In this document: piece after piece, positions 26,439 through 36,445 of the stretch
Position numbering within the stretch: position 1 is the stretch's first letter
Layout of the letters: each line of letters starts with the position of its first letter
Source: Desulfobacterales bacterium
GTDB taxonomy: Bacteria; Desulfobacterota; Desulfobacteria; Desulfobacterales; JAHEIW01
NCBI GenBank assembly: GCA_030066985.1
Contig: JASJAN010000012.1
Coordinates: 20,829-84,828, forward strand
Reading direction: 5' to 3'
DNA length: 64,000 nt
Position numbers and translations under genes: made by a program
The notes under the pieces: model-generated
Databases searched by the model: none
Told to the model about the DNA's origin: nothing
Seen by the model: only the letters and a program-made list of their open reading frames with translations

Positions 26439-27788
26439 ATGAAGATAATCAGCAAGGCTCTTCGGAATCTATTTTTATATTTGCTCGCTGGACACATCCT
26501 GTTGATACCAGCGGTTTCAGCGACCGATGAGCAGCATCAAATGCTTTCACTCACTGATACCATCAAAGCAGCTCTGGAGGCAAATTTAAACCTGAAACGA
26601 TCCCAGGAAGAAGTCAAGGCCGCCCAGGAAAACCGCAAGGCGCGCATCACTGAGTTTTTCCCGACCCTCAGTGCCTCCTATGATTATCTGCATCGAAACC
26701 GGGAGCAGACCCAGGAACTAACCGGTCTGGTCGGAGAAGACTTTGTTGTGCGTCCCGACGATGAGTATACGTTTGTGACGTCCTTTAACCAGCCGATATT
26801 CAGAGGTTTTTCAATATTTAACCAGTATCGAATCGCTGATCTGGGCCTGGATGCAGCCGAGTTTAGTGAGAAAATTACGCGGCAGGATGTGATTCTGGAT
26901 GCCAAAAATGCATTTTACTCGGTACTAAAAGCCGTCAAACTGCTGGATGTTGCCAAGCAAAGGGTCAACCAGATTGCCGCTCAAAAAGAGGTGGCCGAAA
27001 ACTTCTACGAGGTGGGGATGTCCCCGCTCAACGACTTACTGGAATCCCAGGCATCGCTGGCCAATGCCCGCCAGGATGAAATAGTCGCCCTAAACGATTT
27101 GGCGATCGCCAGATCTCAATTCAATATACTTCTGCGGCGCCGGGTCAACGCAGCGGTGGAGTTGCAGGATGTCCTTGACTATACGCCGTTTGTGCATGAT
27201 TTCCAATATTGCCTGGACACCGCTAAAAATGACCGCCTCGAAATCATTATAGCGGATCTGGATGTTGAAATCGCTGAAAAAGAAGTGACGCTGGCCAAAA
27301 GAGATTACATGCCATCGGTTAATTTAAGAGGTGAATATATCCGCGTCGGAGATGAGTGGAATTCGAGCGGCGGGGACGGCATTTCCGATGCGAAAAGCTG
27401 GAATATCCGGGCAACAGCTGAATGGGACTTCTGGGAATGGGGCCGCACCCATTTCGGCGTAAGAGAAAAATTGCACCGTCTTTCACAAGCGCAGTATCGC
27501 CGGGAGCAGATTTTAGACAACATAGAGCTGGAGGTTAAAACGGCCTTTCTGCGAACCCGCGAAAGTGAAAAAAATATCCTCACTGTTGAAAAAGCCATCG
27601 AGCAGGCCAAGGAAAATTTCCGTATCAACCAGGAACGGTTTAAAGAACAAGTAGCCACCACCACCGATGTTTTAGACGCCCAAACGTTGCTTTCCGATAC
27701 GCTGACCAATTATTTTAATGCCCTTTACAATTTTAAGATTGCAAAAGCCACACTTTATCGTGCGATGGGGCAGGAAATCATTGAATGA
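26439..27788 (+). CDS. TolC family outer-membrane efflux protein
   Basis: A 449-residue protein with a signal peptide (LRNLFLYLLAGHILLIPAVSA) and the duplicated helical layout of TolC: SLTDTIKAALEANLNLKRSQEEVKAAQ in the first half and an alpha-barrel repeat ending in ATTTDVLDAQTLLSDTL and NFKIAKATLYRAMG. It forms the outer-membrane duct of a type I secretion or RND/ABC efflux pump. ATG 26439 has AAGG seven bases upstream. It overlaps the ftsE start by four bases (ATGA), so it is the first gene of the ftsEX run; no inner-membrane pump partner is adjacent, which is odd. Confidence 0.85.
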   Translation: MKIISKALRNLFLYLLAGHILLIPAVSATDEQHQMLSLTDTIKAALEANLNLKRSQEEVKAAQENRKARITEFFPTLSASYDYLHRNREQTQELTGLVGEDFVVRPDDEYTFVTSFNQPIFRGFSIFNQYRIADLGLDAAEFSEKITRQDVILDAKNAFYSVLKAVKLLDVAKQRVNQIAAQKEVAENFYEVGMSPLNDLLESQASLANARQDEIVALNDLAIARSQFNILLRRRVNAAVELQDVLDYTPFVHDFQYCLDTAKNDRLEIIIADLDVEIAEKEVTLAKRDYMPSVNLRGEYIRVGDEWNSSGGDGISDAKSWNIRATAEWDFWEWGRTHFGVREKLHRLSQAQYRREQILDNIELEVKTAFLRTRESEKNILTVEKAIEQAKENFRINQERFKEQVATTTDVLDAQTLLSDTLTNYFNALYNFKIAKATLYRAMGQEIIE

Positions 27789-28501
27789 TGGAAACCGATG
27801 ACAAGCGCTCCATAATTCGGATGTTCCATGTTCATCGCAATTACGGCACCAAAAAAGCCCTGATTGATATTACACTCGATATTTTCAAAAATGATTTCGT
27901 ATTTCTTACCGGTGCCAGCGGCGCAGGAAAAACCACGCTGCTCAAGCTGTTGTATTTGGCTGAACCGGTATCGGAAGGCCAGGTCTTGATTGATGGAATG
28001 AATCTTTCCCGCGTTCCGCGCAAGCGCCTGCCGTTCCTGCGCAGAAAATTTGGTATTATCTTTCAAGATTACAAGCTCATCGCCAACCGTAGCGTTTTTG
28101 ATAATGTTGCGCTGGTACTTGAGGCCGCCGGTAAAAAAAGACGCTTGATCCAAAAGAGGGTCAGCGGTGTGCTGCGCCTAGTCGGCATGGAAGATCGGCA
28201 AACCGCTTATCCACCCAGTCTATCAGGCGGAGAACAGCAACGGGTCGCTGTTGCCCGCGCCATCGTCGGGGATCCGAAAATTATCCTGGCCGATGAACCC
28301 ACTGGAAGCCTGGATGATGATTCCGCCCAAACTATAATGAAATTGTTAAATGGCGTGCACATCCGGGGTGCAACCGTTGTCATCGCAACGCACGATAAAG
28401 CCCTTATTCACAAAACCGGCGGGCGGGTGTTGCTTTTAAATCAGGGGCGATTAGAAGGATCGTCAATAATCGATAAGCAATATGATAATTCTATTTTTTA
28501 A
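27785..28501 (+). CDS. ftsE: Cell division ATP-binding protein FtsE
   Basis: A 238-residue ABC ATPase. Walker A is GASGAGKT (43-50); the signature [15 protein letters not shown] and Walker [13 protein letters not shown] are intact. The segment [15 protein letters not shown] is characteristic of FtsE. With FtsX it forms a membrane complex that couples ATP hydrolysis to activation of periplasmic peptidoglycan hydrolases at the septum. It overlaps both neighbours (four bases with the TolC-like gene, 20 with ftsX), indicating tight translational coupling. Confidence 0.93.
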   Translation: MMETDDKRSIIRMFHVHRNYGTKKALIDITLDIFKNDFVFLTGASGAGKTTLLKLLYLAEPVSEGQVLIDGMNLSRVPRKRLPFLRRKFGIIFQDYKLIANRSVFDNVALVLEAAGKKRRLIQKRVSGVLRLVGMEDRQTAYPPSLSGGEQQRVAVARAIVGDPKIILADEPTGSLDDDSAQTIMKLLNGVHIRGATVVIATHDKALIHKTGGRVLLLNQGRLEGSSIIDKQYDNSIF

Positions 28502-29363
28502 AAGAGCCCTTGAAGACTTTCGCAATAATCGGCTGCTAAATATCATCACGCTACTGACCATTTCGCTATCCATCCTCATCGTCAGCACATTCATTCTTTT
28601 CTTTATCAACACCAGTGAAATGATGAATTTCTGGAAAAAAGGACTGCGGGTGATGGCCTATCTTAAGCCGGATTTTCCACCGGAACAGCGCACGGGCGTA
28701 TGGGATCAAATCAAGGCGATGCCCGGTGTTGAAAACGTGCGCTTTATTTCAAAAGAGATGGCGTTGCGGCAATTGAAATCCCGCATGAAACGCCAGGCAT
28801 CGCTTTTTGAAAACCTGGATAAAAACCCCTTACCCGACGCATTTGAAATCCAGTTAAACCCAAAATCCCAAAACTGGGAAAATGCGGAAGTCCTGGCCAC
28901 CCAGATTGATGCTTTGGAAGCCATCGACGAAGTTGAATACGGGCAGCGGTATCTGGGACGCTTCACTCAGATTTTTAATCTGTTTAAATTAGCCGGATAT
29001 ATCATGTGCGGTATTTTCTTTATGGCAGCGGTGTTTATCGTAGCCAATACGATCCGCTTGGTCATCTATTCACGAAGGGATGAAATTGAAATCATGCGGC
29101 TGGTGGGTGCCGCTGAGCATTTTATCAAGATTCCGTTTTACTTTCAGGGTCTGATGCAGGGCGCCGCCGGCGCGGTCATCGGGTTGGCTATCTTGTTTGG
29201 GGCTTACTGGCTGATGGCCTCCAATATCGAACAAGGCGCCTTTGCAGGATTGTTTAACATTCGTTTTCTCTCGCCGCTTATGGCGGGTCTGATCATTTTG
29301 ACGAGCATGCTGATTGGCTGGTTTGGCTCTTATTTATCTCTCAAACAATATTTGAGAACTTAG
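28482..29363 (+). CDS. ftsX: Cell division protein FtsX
   Basis: A 293-residue four-helix membrane protein of the FtsX type: helix 1 near residues 20-42, a periplasmic loop of about 120 residues (MAYLKPDFPPEQR, MPGVENVRFISKEMALRQL), then three helices with the conserved RDEIEIMRLVGAAEHFIKIPFYFQG segment between helices 2 and 3 split over the cytoplasmic loop. It lacks ATPase activity and relays the FtsE signal to a periplasmic partner, probably the LytM-type protein encoded next. The hydrophobic ends and length are normal. Confidence 0.92.
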   Translation: MIILFFKRALEDFRNNRLLNIITLLTISLSILIVSTFILFFINTSEMMNFWKKGLRVMAYLKPDFPPEQRTGVWDQIKAMPGVENVRFISKEMALRQLKSRMKRQASLFENLDKNPLPDAFEIQLNPKSQNWENAEVLATQIDALEAIDEVEYGQRYLGRFTQIFNLFKLAGYIMCGIFFMAAVFIVANTIRLVIYSRRDEIEIMRLVGAAEHFIKIPFYFQGLMQGAAGAVIGLAILFGAYWLMASNIEQGAFAGLFNIRFLSPLMAGLIILTSMLIGWFGSYLSLKQYLRT

Positions 29364-29384
29364 CAACGAAAACGGAATCATATC

Positions 29385-29446
29385 CTCACGCAAAGATGCC
29401 AAAGCCCTAAGATCCTCTCGCTTTGCAAAGCTTTGCGGTTTTGTGC
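29385..29446. repeat. Facing inverted arms of a degenerate CGCAAAG word
   Basis: Left arm 29385-29406 (CTCACGCAAAGATGCCAAAG) and right arm 29421-29445 (CTTTGCAAAGCTTTGCGG and on) are imperfect reverse complements, giving a hairpin just after the ftsX stop. No coding role is seen. Confidence 0.5.
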
Positions 29447-29538
29447 CGGATATGGCAAAATAGATCTAGCAGGTCAATCGATTGGCACAATTTAAACGAA
29501 TGCCTTGTACCACCAAGGTGATCCTGGTGTCATCTAAA

Positions 29539-30717
29539 ATGAACAGATATATTCGATATTTATGCCAGATGACAGGCTGTTTTTTGATAGTTGTCGTTGG
29601 CTCCTTGATAAATGCCCAGGAGCCAGAAGCGCCGATCGACGAATATAAGAAGAAAGCCCAGGATATCAGTCGTGAAATCGAAAAGAGCCGGGTTAAAATT
29701 CAAAAGTTCATCCACAAGGAAAGCGATATTATTCAGCAGTTAAACCGGGCGGATCGGGCGTTGAACCGCTCACGAAAGCGCACCGCCAGTCTCAGTCGCG
29801 AAATTGATCGTCTGGATAAAATGATCACCGAAACAAAGGCGGCATCCGCTAAACTGGCGCATCAAATAGAGGCCAATGAGCGCTATGTCGCCAACCGCAT
29901 GGTGGCGCTCTATAAATTGAACTGGCTGGGAAAATTCCACGTGCTGGCTTCGGCTGAAAATCTGCAAGAACTCCTCCAGCGCCAAAAGGCCATCGAGCTG
30001 ATTCTTGCCCAGGATAACAAGGTGATCAGGGATTTAATTGAAAACCGGCGCGAATTTGACATTGTGCGATCGCGTCTGGAGACGCATAGAAATGAAAAGC
30101 GCCGCAGAGCCGACACTTATCAGAAACAAATCAATCGCGTGGCTACCGAGCGCAACCAACGCTCCAAACTTTTGGCCTATGTACGCAAAGAAAAATCAGC
30201 CCAGTTGGCCGCAATTGAATCATTGAAGCAGGCCGCCCAGGATCTAGATGAAAAAATTAAAATGTTGGGCACCAGCTCAGCAGTGCCTGATGATTATCGC
30301 ACAGACGAGTCGTTTGGGTCATATAAAGGCTTGCTTAAACTGCCGGTAAAGGGTAAAATAGTAAGTCTTTTCGGTGAGTTTAAAAATACCCGTTATCAGG
30401 TATTGAATTTTCGCAGCGGGATTGAGATTCAAACCGAAATAGGCGAACCGATTCAGGCTGTATTTGCCGGTAAAGTTCTTTATGCCGACTGGTTTAAAGG
30501 CTACGGAAACATGATTATCATAGATCATGGGGACAGCTACTATACGGTCTATGCCCATCTTGAAGATGCCTTTAAATCAAAGGGGGATTCGGTCGAAGCC
30601 GGTGAGGTGATTGCCACCGTGGGAGATACCGGCTCTATCAGCGGCCCTATGCTATATTTCGAAGTTCGACACCATGGCGAACCATTGGATCCAATGCAAT
30701 GGCTTGAATCCAGCTAA
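29539..30717 (+). CDS. EnvC-like murein hydrolase activator (degenerate M23/LytM)
   Basis: A 392-residue exported protein: signal peptide (MTGCFLIVVVGSLINAQ), a long coiled coil (about residues 30-215), and a C-terminal LytM domain (KGKIVSLFGEFKN to DPMQWLESS). The catalytic set is broken. The usual HxGxD reads FRSGIEI, and the usual HLHFE reads MLYFE; only YAHLE keeps its histidine. That is the state of E. coli EnvC, which activates amidases rather than cutting peptidoglycan. Its place directly after ftsEX supports regulation by FtsX. I choose ATG 29539; a longer reading to 29482 has no added signal. Confidence 0.87.
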   Translation: MNRYIRYLCQMTGCFLIVVVGSLINAQEPEAPIDEYKKKAQDISREIEKSRVKIQKFIHKESDIIQQLNRADRALNRSRKRTASLSREIDRLDKMITETKAASAKLAHQIEANERYVANRMVALYKLNWLGKFHVLASAENLQELLQRQKAIELILAQDNKVIRDLIENRREFDIVRSRLETHRNEKRRRADTYQKQINRVATERNQRSKLLAYVRKEKSAQLAAIESLKQAAQDLDEKIKMLGTSSAVPDDYRTDESFGSYKGLLKLPVKGKIVSLFGEFKNTRYQVLNFRSGIEIQTEIGEPIQAVFAGKVLYADWFKGYGNMIIIDHGDSYYTVYAHLEDAFKSKGDSVEAGEVIATVGDTGSISGPMLYFEVRHHGEPLDPMQWLESS

Positions 30718-30896
30718 TTTTTCAGTTAAGACATAACAACAACCATACAAACGAGCTTACAGTTGCTTGCCATAGCCGATTGTTGACAAGAATTGGAAAT
30801 CTCACCAAAAGCTGACGGGCTTGTCGCCCAAGATGGGCAATTGAGAACTGTTGATCACGGTGCGTTTGTGAGACTACACTTTCAAGGAGTGCATAA

Positions 30897-32243
30897 ATGA
30901 AATTGAAAAAGATTCAAAATGTTAAGATCTGGATGATCATGGTCAGCGCCGTGGTTTTTTGGACGATTGGGGCCGGTTTTTTTGGTGATCTTGCCGCTAA
31001 AAGTGACGAATCCTACGAGGGACTCAAGATTTTTGCGGATGTTATCGAACTTATCGAAAAAGAATATGTTGACGATGTTGAGGCAAAGGAGCTGATTGAA
31101 AAAGCGATCGAAGGTATGCTGCATAGCCTGGATCCGCATTCATCCCTGATGCCGCCAGAGGCATTTGAAGATTTGCAAATTGATACCAAGGGCAAGTTTA
31201 CGGGTATTGGGATCCATATCACCATGCGAGATGGGTTTGTCACCGTTATCTCTCCCATCGAAGACACACCCGCAGATAAGGCTGGTATTGTGGCCCAGGA
31301 CCGAATTGTAAGAGTTGATGGCAAGCCGGTGAAAGATTTACGTGGCGCTGTCAATATGATGCGGGGTCCGAAAGGCACCAAAGTTGTGGTGACGATCATA
31401 CGCGAAGGGGAAAAAGAACCGCTTGAGTTTGAGCTGGTTCGGGATGTTATTCCAATTATCAGTGTTAAGGCCATCGAGCTTAAACCGGGCTACAACTACA
31501 TTCGCTTGTCGCAGTTTTCAGGCAGCACTACGAAGGAGCTCGAAGCTGCATTGGATAAAATGGAATCCGCAGAGGTTCCGGTTAAAGGCCTGGTACTGGA
31601 TCTTAGAAACAACGGCGGCGGTTTGCTGAATCAGGCCATCCAGGTAACCGATCTTTTTCTGGAAGATGGCAAAATTCTATCCATCAAAGGACGAAACAAG
31701 AAAAACACTAAGGTATATATGGCCACGCCGGATGAAGATATTCGCAGTTATCCGCTTGTGGTGCTGATCAACGGTGGCAGTGCCAGCGCTTCTGAAATCG
31801 TGGCCGGTGCGCTTCAAGATCAAAAACGAGCCCTGATACTGGGCACAACATCCTTTGGCAAAGGATCCGTGCAAACCGTGGAGACATTGCGGGACGGTTC
31901 CGGGGTTAAACTGACCATTGCCAGGTATTTTACACCCAATGGGCGATCCATTCAGGCCAAGGGTATCGAACCGGACATCGTATTAAAACACAAACGGATT
32001 GACCCCAAAGATTCAAAGGACGAAGGCTTATTAAAAGAAAAAGATTTGTTAAATCATCTTGAAGCCGATCCTGGAAAAGATAAAAAGAAAAGCGACGATT
32101 CCCAAAACAGCGAGTCACAAAATCAAGAAATACAGTTTAGAGTCGGCCCATTGAATCGCGATCGACTTATGACTGATAATCAGGTCGTCCGGGCGCTTGA
32201 AATCCTGAACAGCTATGACATCTTTAAAAGTTTGAACAGCTGA
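30897..32243 (+). CDS. ctpA: C-terminal processing peptidase, S41 family
   Basis: A 448-residue membrane-anchored or secreted serine protease (CtpA/Prc type). One N-terminal hydrophobic helix, a PDZ domain at about 85-165 (GKFTGIGIHI, IEDTPADKAGI, GKPVKDLRGAV), and the protease domain with the serine in NGGSASASEIVAGALQD and the lysine in SFGKGSVQTV. The substrate in relatives is lipoproteins, penicillin-binding proteins or murein hydrolases. AAGGAG precedes ATG 30897. It follows the EnvC-like gene and precedes the YibQ-like gene, an arrangement I know from other proteobacteria. Confidence 0.93.
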   Translation: MKLKKIQNVKIWMIMVSAVVFWTIGAGFFGDLAAKSDESYEGLKIFADVIELIEKEYVDDVEAKELIEKAIEGMLHSLDPHSSLMPPEAFEDLQIDTKGKFTGIGIHITMRDGFVTVISPIEDTPADKAGIVAQDRIVRVDGKPVKDLRGAVNMMRGPKGTKVVVTIIREGEKEPLEFELVRDVIPIISVKAIELKPGYNYIRLSQFSGSTTKELEAALDKMESAEVPVKGLVLDLRNNGGGLLNQAIQVTDLFLEDGKILSIKGRNKKNTKVYMATPDEDIRSYPLVVLINGGSASASEIVAGALQDQKRALILGTTSFGKGSVQTVETLRDGSGVKLTIARYFTPNGRSIQAKGIEPDIVLKHKRIDPKDSKDEGLLKEKDLLNHLEADPGKDKKKSDDSQNSESQNQEIQFRVGPLNRDRLMTDNQVVRALEILNSYDIFKSLNS

Positions 32244-32293
32244 TCCTTTATTTCGGTCTGATGGAAACCGGTGCTCCTAACGATAGCGTTTAA

Positions 32294-33292
32294 ATGGCTA
32301 AACGAAAACCAACCCGTAAAAAACGACGACCCAAAAAACCACGCAAAAAGGCCGCCGCTAAAAGTCCATTTTATAAAGCCTTGTCCGGACTGGTCATCTT
32401 GGCTGTGGTGGTCGCCGCTGCCGGTTTTTTGATCTATACCCTGTTGCCGCCCGGGACCCCTGTTTCTAGCCCTGCCAACACCTCGTCCGCGAAGACCAAA
32501 ACAGCGCCAGCAGCCCCCAAACCGACTTTTGAGATTTATCCAAAAGAAAAGCCGCCGCCTGCCAAGCCGTTGGCTAAAGCAAAAATTCCAGAAACGATTC
32601 CCGAACCGCAGCCACACAAAAGCCTGCCATCTGTAGCGCTGATTATCGATGATTTGGGCTATGACAAAAAAATAGCCAAAAAATTCGCGCAATTGAATGT
32701 GGTTTTGACCTTTTCTATTTTGCCCCACAGTCCTTTTCAGCAAAAAACTGTCCGGCTGGCAGAATCAAAGGGATTGGAAATAATGCTGCATTTGCCGATG
32801 GAACCGGTTGAGTATCCCGCGGTGAACCCGGGCCCCGGAACGCTGTTGACTTCCATGTCCGCCGATGAATTGATTGCCCAACTTGATAAAAACCTTAACT
32901 CGCTGCCGGGAGTGAAAGGCGTCAATAACCACATGGGTTCCCGGTTAACCGCAGAATCGACCCAGCTGTATCAGATATTTTCAGTTTTGAAGAAACGAGG
33001 TCTTTATTTTATTGATAGCCGTACATCGGCGGATTCTTTGTGCGAACCATCCGCACGGCTGTTTCAGATACCATTCGCCCAGCGCGATGTTTTTCTCGAC
33101 CATGACCCGACGCCGGAGTTTATCCGCAACCAGATCAAAGAACTGATACGGATTGCCAGACGCAACGGTCAGGCGGTGGGCATCCTCCACCCACACGCAA
33201 CAACGTATCAGATATTACGGGAAATGTTGCCGGATCTGCAAAAAAAGGTTCATCTGGTGCCGGCTTCTAAAATTGTGCGCCCCGTCGGATGA
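32294..33292 (+). CDS. Divergent polysaccharide deacetylase family protein (YibQ-like)
   Basis: A 332-residue protein with a basic N-terminus (KPTRKKRRPKKPRKK), one transmembrane helix near 35-50, a Pro/Lys-rich linker, and a YibQ domain from about residue 115: VALIIDDLGYDKK, LTFSILPHSPFQQK, MLHLPMEP, GVNNHMGSRLT and GILHPHATTY. The domain resembles NodB deacetylases and keeps the Asp pair and His motifs. Its place in the envC-ctpA cluster suggests a role in peptidoglycan handling; the reaction is unproven. Confidence 0.88.
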   Translation: MAKRKPTRKKRRPKKPRKKAAAKSPFYKALSGLVILAVVVAAAGFLIYTLLPPGTPVSSPANTSSAKTKTAPAAPKPTFEIYPKEKPPPAKPLAKAKIPETIPEPQPHKSLPSVALIIDDLGYDKKIAKKFAQLNVVLTFSILPHSPFQQKTVRLAESKGLEIMLHLPMEPVEYPAVNPGPGTLLTSMSADELIAQLDKNLNSLPGVKGVNNHMGSRLTAESTQLYQIFSVLKKRGLYFIDSRTSADSLCEPSARLFQIPFAQRDVFLDHDPTPEFIRNQIKELIRIARRNGQAVGILHPHATTYQILREMLPDLQKKVHLVPASKIVRPVG

Positions 33293-33486
33293 AACCTCTC
33301 GATGGTAATATCCTTAAGCAATCATTAGAAATAATTCTTTGGCCTTGTATTGCCGGCCAAAAATCAGGTAAAATGGGTCATTGGACACCCGGGAAAAACT
33401 GTCGGGACCACAGGAAAAATGTTAAATTTTTGGGACGCATTGGTGGACAGACAAAGCCTTAACACTATGCTGAGCGAGTTGTCGGC

Positions 33487-36369
33487 ATGAATGACACAGC
33501 ACCTTTATACAATAGCCGTTTGATGAAGATCTATTTAGAGTTCCTCATCAAAAATTATCCAGAAGTCTCTATTGATGCGGTGTTGGATGCTGCCAGAATG
33601 ACCCGCTTTGAGGTTGAAGATCCTGCGCATTGGTTTAATCAGGGCCAGATCGACAGGTTTCATGCAGCGCTCGTAGAAAAGACCGGCAATGCCAATATTG
33701 CCCGGGATGTCGGGCGCTATTCAGCAACATCAGCGGCTGCCGGTGCTGTCAAGCAGATTATCTTGGGATTAATGAGTTTGACGGCAACTTATCAACTTTC
33801 AGAGAAGCTGTACCCTTATATGAGTCGCGGCGCCAGCGTCAAAGCAAAAAAATTGAAGCCCAATGCTGTGGAAGTGACCGCCAAACCCAAACCCGGTGTC
33901 GCCGAAAAACCCTACCAATGTGCCAATCGGATGGGGACCCTGGAAGGTTTAGCCAAGCTGTTTACAGATACGCTGGCCACCGTTGAGCATCCTGCCTGTT
34001 TTCACAAGGGAGATGATTGCTGCCGCTACCTTATTAGCTGGACCAAACAGCCGCATTTGTTTTGGAAGCGGTTTCGCAATTATTTTTTGCTGGCCGCTGT
34101 TTTTTCCGTTCTGGTGCTTTTCTGGTTTGGATCCTCGCCGGTTTTGAGTACCGGGGCATTGTGCATCGCGCTGCTGACCGCAGCCATTTCCGTTTATTCG
34201 GAATTTCTTGCCAGAAAAGAGCTGACCCAGACACTAAAAACCCAAAAAACCGCCGCCGAAGATCATATTTTGGAAAGCAATATTCGCTACAACAATGCGT
34301 TGCTCGTACAGGAGATCGGCCAGGCGGCATCTAAAATATTGGCCATTGACGACCTGCTCAAAAGCATTGTCAGTGTTATGGAAAAGCGTCTTAATTACGA
34401 TCGCGGCATGATCATGCTCGCAGAAGAGGACAAGTCCTTTTTGCGTTTCAGCGCCGGATACGGCCATACGCGCGAACAGGAAAAATTTTTAAAAAACCTT
34501 GAATTTAGCTTAACCAATCCGGAATCCAGGGGCCTATTTGTCCAGGCCATGCGGGAGGGCAAGCCGCGTTTAATTGAAGATATCAGGGAAATTGAAGACA
34601 CACTGTCTCCGCGCAGCCTGGAATTTGCCAAACGCATGGGCGGTCAATCGGTAATCTGTGTCCCTATCGTTTACGAACAGGAACCGCTTGGGATTTTGGC
34701 TGTCGACAATATCAAATCCAAAGCACCGCTGCGGCAAACGGATGTTAATCTCTTAATCGGTGTCACATCCCAATTGGCAACCAGCATCATCAATGCCATG
34801 TCATTTAAAAAACTTGAGCAGAGCGAAAATAAATATCGCCAGCTGGTTGAAACTGCCAATAGTATTATCCTGAGAATGAACACGCGGGGCCGGATCACTT
34901 TTTCCAATGAATTTGCGCATCGATTCTTCGGCTATGCTGAAAATGAGATCATGGGTAAGGCTGCCGGTGAGATCATGTGGCCGCAACGCCGTATCACGCG
35001 GCAAGGTTTTGAAAATTGGATCCAAATTCTGCAAAAGGACCCAGATCGGCCCGTGGTCAGTGAAAATGAAACCAAGCTCAAAAACAATGAAAGGGCTTGG
35101 ATCGCCTGGACTTATAAACCGATATTTGATGACGATGGGCGCTTTGTGGAAATTTTATGTATTGGCAACGACATTACGGAGCTCAAATTAGCCGATATCG
35201 AAAAAAAGGATTTGCAGGCCCAGCTGCAACGCGCCCAAAAAATGGAGGCCATCGGTACGCTGGCCGGCGGTGTTGCCCATGATTTGAACAACATATTGTC
35301 CGGCATCGTCAGCTATCCGGAACTCATATTGATGGATTTGGAAGAAAAAAGCCCGCTGACCAAGCCCATTTTGACCATTCAAAAATCCGGCGAAAAAGCG
35401 GCGGCCATTGTACAGGATCTATTAACCCTGGCCCGCAGGGGCGTGGCGGCTACCGAAGTCGTTAATATAAACAGTATCGTATCAGAATACTTGCTGAGCC
35501 CCGAGTATGAGAAACTGCTGCTGGACAACCCGGATGTGAAGGTCTCGCGTCAGTTAGACGCCAACTTGTTAAATATATTGGGTTCGCCGGTTCACCTGTC
35601 CAAAACCATCATGAACCTGGTATCCAACGCGGCGGAGGCCATGCCCGATGGGGGACACATATCGATACGCACTGAAAATCGCCACGAAGACAAACTGCTG
35701 AATGCTTTTGATGAGATTGGCAAAGGCGATTACGTTACCCTGACGGTTGAAGATACCGGTATTGGCATTTCTCCCGAAGATATTGAGCGTATATTTGAAC
35801 CGTTTTATACCAAAAAAAGCATGGGACGCAGTGGCACCGGCCTGGGAATGGCAGTGGTTTGGGGAACGGTAAAAGATCACAGGGGCTCTATCGATATTAA
35901 AAGCCAGGAGGGTGAGGGTACATCCATTACCCTCTATTTTCCGGTAACCCGCCAGGAATTGGACAAAGACACGGAGCTATTTGATATTGAAGCCATTAAG
36001 GGCAATGGAGAATCCATCCTGATTATTGACGATATAGCTGATCAGCGGCAAATTGCTTCTGAAATGCTGGAGAAATTGGGCTATACGGTAACCACTGTCT
36101 CCAGCGGTGAAGCGGCGGTCGATTACCTGGTCAATCATAAAGTGGATTTAATCGTGCTGGATATGATCATGGACCCGGGCATAGACGGCCTTGAGACCTA
36201 TCAGAAAATATTGCAAATACATCCCGGTCAAAAAACCATCATTGCCAGTGGATATTCAGAATCCGAGCGGGTCAAAGAGGCCCAACGGATTGGTGCGGGA
36301 ACCTACATTAAAAAGCCGTACCTGATTGAAAAATTTGGACGTGCCGTTAAAGCAGAACTAAATCTTTAG
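33487..36369 (+). CDS. Hybrid sensor histidine kinase (V4R-like, 2 TM, GAF, PAS, HK, REC)
   Basis: A 960-residue kinase. Residues 1-185 form an N-terminal sensor that ends in a V4R-like motif (ACFHKGDDCCRYLI); two helices lie near 195-240. A GAF domain (about 275-435), a PAS domain (about 455-570), the phosphoacceptor His598 in GGVAHDLNNILSG, and an ATPase domain (NLVSNAAEAM, EDTGIGIS, GTGLGMAV) follow. The C-terminal receiver has Asp892 (IVLDMIMD) and lysine in IKKPY. No response regulator gene is adjacent. The signal is unknown; the Cys-rich V4R-like end hints at a bound ligand or metal. Confidence 0.87.
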   Translation: MNDTAPLYNSRLMKIYLEFLIKNYPEVSIDAVLDAARMTRFEVEDPAHWFNQGQIDRFHAALVEKTGNANIARDVGRYSATSAAAGAVKQIILGLMSLTATYQLSEKLYPYMSRGASVKAKKLKPNAVEVTAKPKPGVAEKPYQCANRMGTLEGLAKLFTDTLATVEHPACFHKGDDCCRYLISWTKQPHLFWKRFRNYFLLAAVFSVLVLFWFGSSPVLSTGALCIALLTAAISVYSEFLARKELTQTLKTQKTAAEDHILESNIRYNNALLVQEIGQAASKILAIDDLLKSIVSVMEKRLNYDRGMIMLAEEDKSFLRFSAGYGHTREQEKFLKNLEFSLTNPESRGLFVQAMREGKPRLIEDIREIEDTLSPRSLEFAKRMGGQSVICVPIVYEQEPLGILAVDNIKSKAPLRQTDVNLLIGVTSQLATSIINAMSFKKLEQSENKYRQLVETANSIILRMNTRGRITFSNEFAHRFFGYAENEIMGKAAGEIMWPQRRITRQGFENWIQILQKDPDRPVVSENETKLKNNERAWIAWTYKPIFDDDGRFVEILCIGNDITELKLADIEKKDLQAQLQRAQKMEAIGTLAGGVAHDLNNILSGIVSYPELILMDLEEKSPLTKPILTIQKSGEKAAAIVQDLLTLARRGVAATEVVNINSIVSEYLLSPEYEKLLLDNPDVKVSRQLDANLLNILGSPVHLSKTIMNLVSNAAEAMPDGGHISIRTENRHEDKLLNAFDEIGKGDYVTLTVEDTGIGISPEDIERIFEPFYTKKSMGRSGTGLGMAVVWGTVKDHRGSIDIKSQEGEGTSITLYFPVTRQELDKDTELFDIEAIKGNGESILIIDDIADQRQIASEMLEKLGYTVTTVSSGEAAVDYLVNHKVDLIVLDMIMDPGIDGLETYQKILQIHPGQKTIIASGYSESERVKEAQRIGAGTYIKKPYLIEKFGRAVKAELNL

Positions 36370-36445
36370 CCGCCGTAACCTGCAAAACCACCTCACCTTA
36401 CCGCCACAAGCGCGGTCGGTTTCAAGTGCATCGATTAGCTAACCT

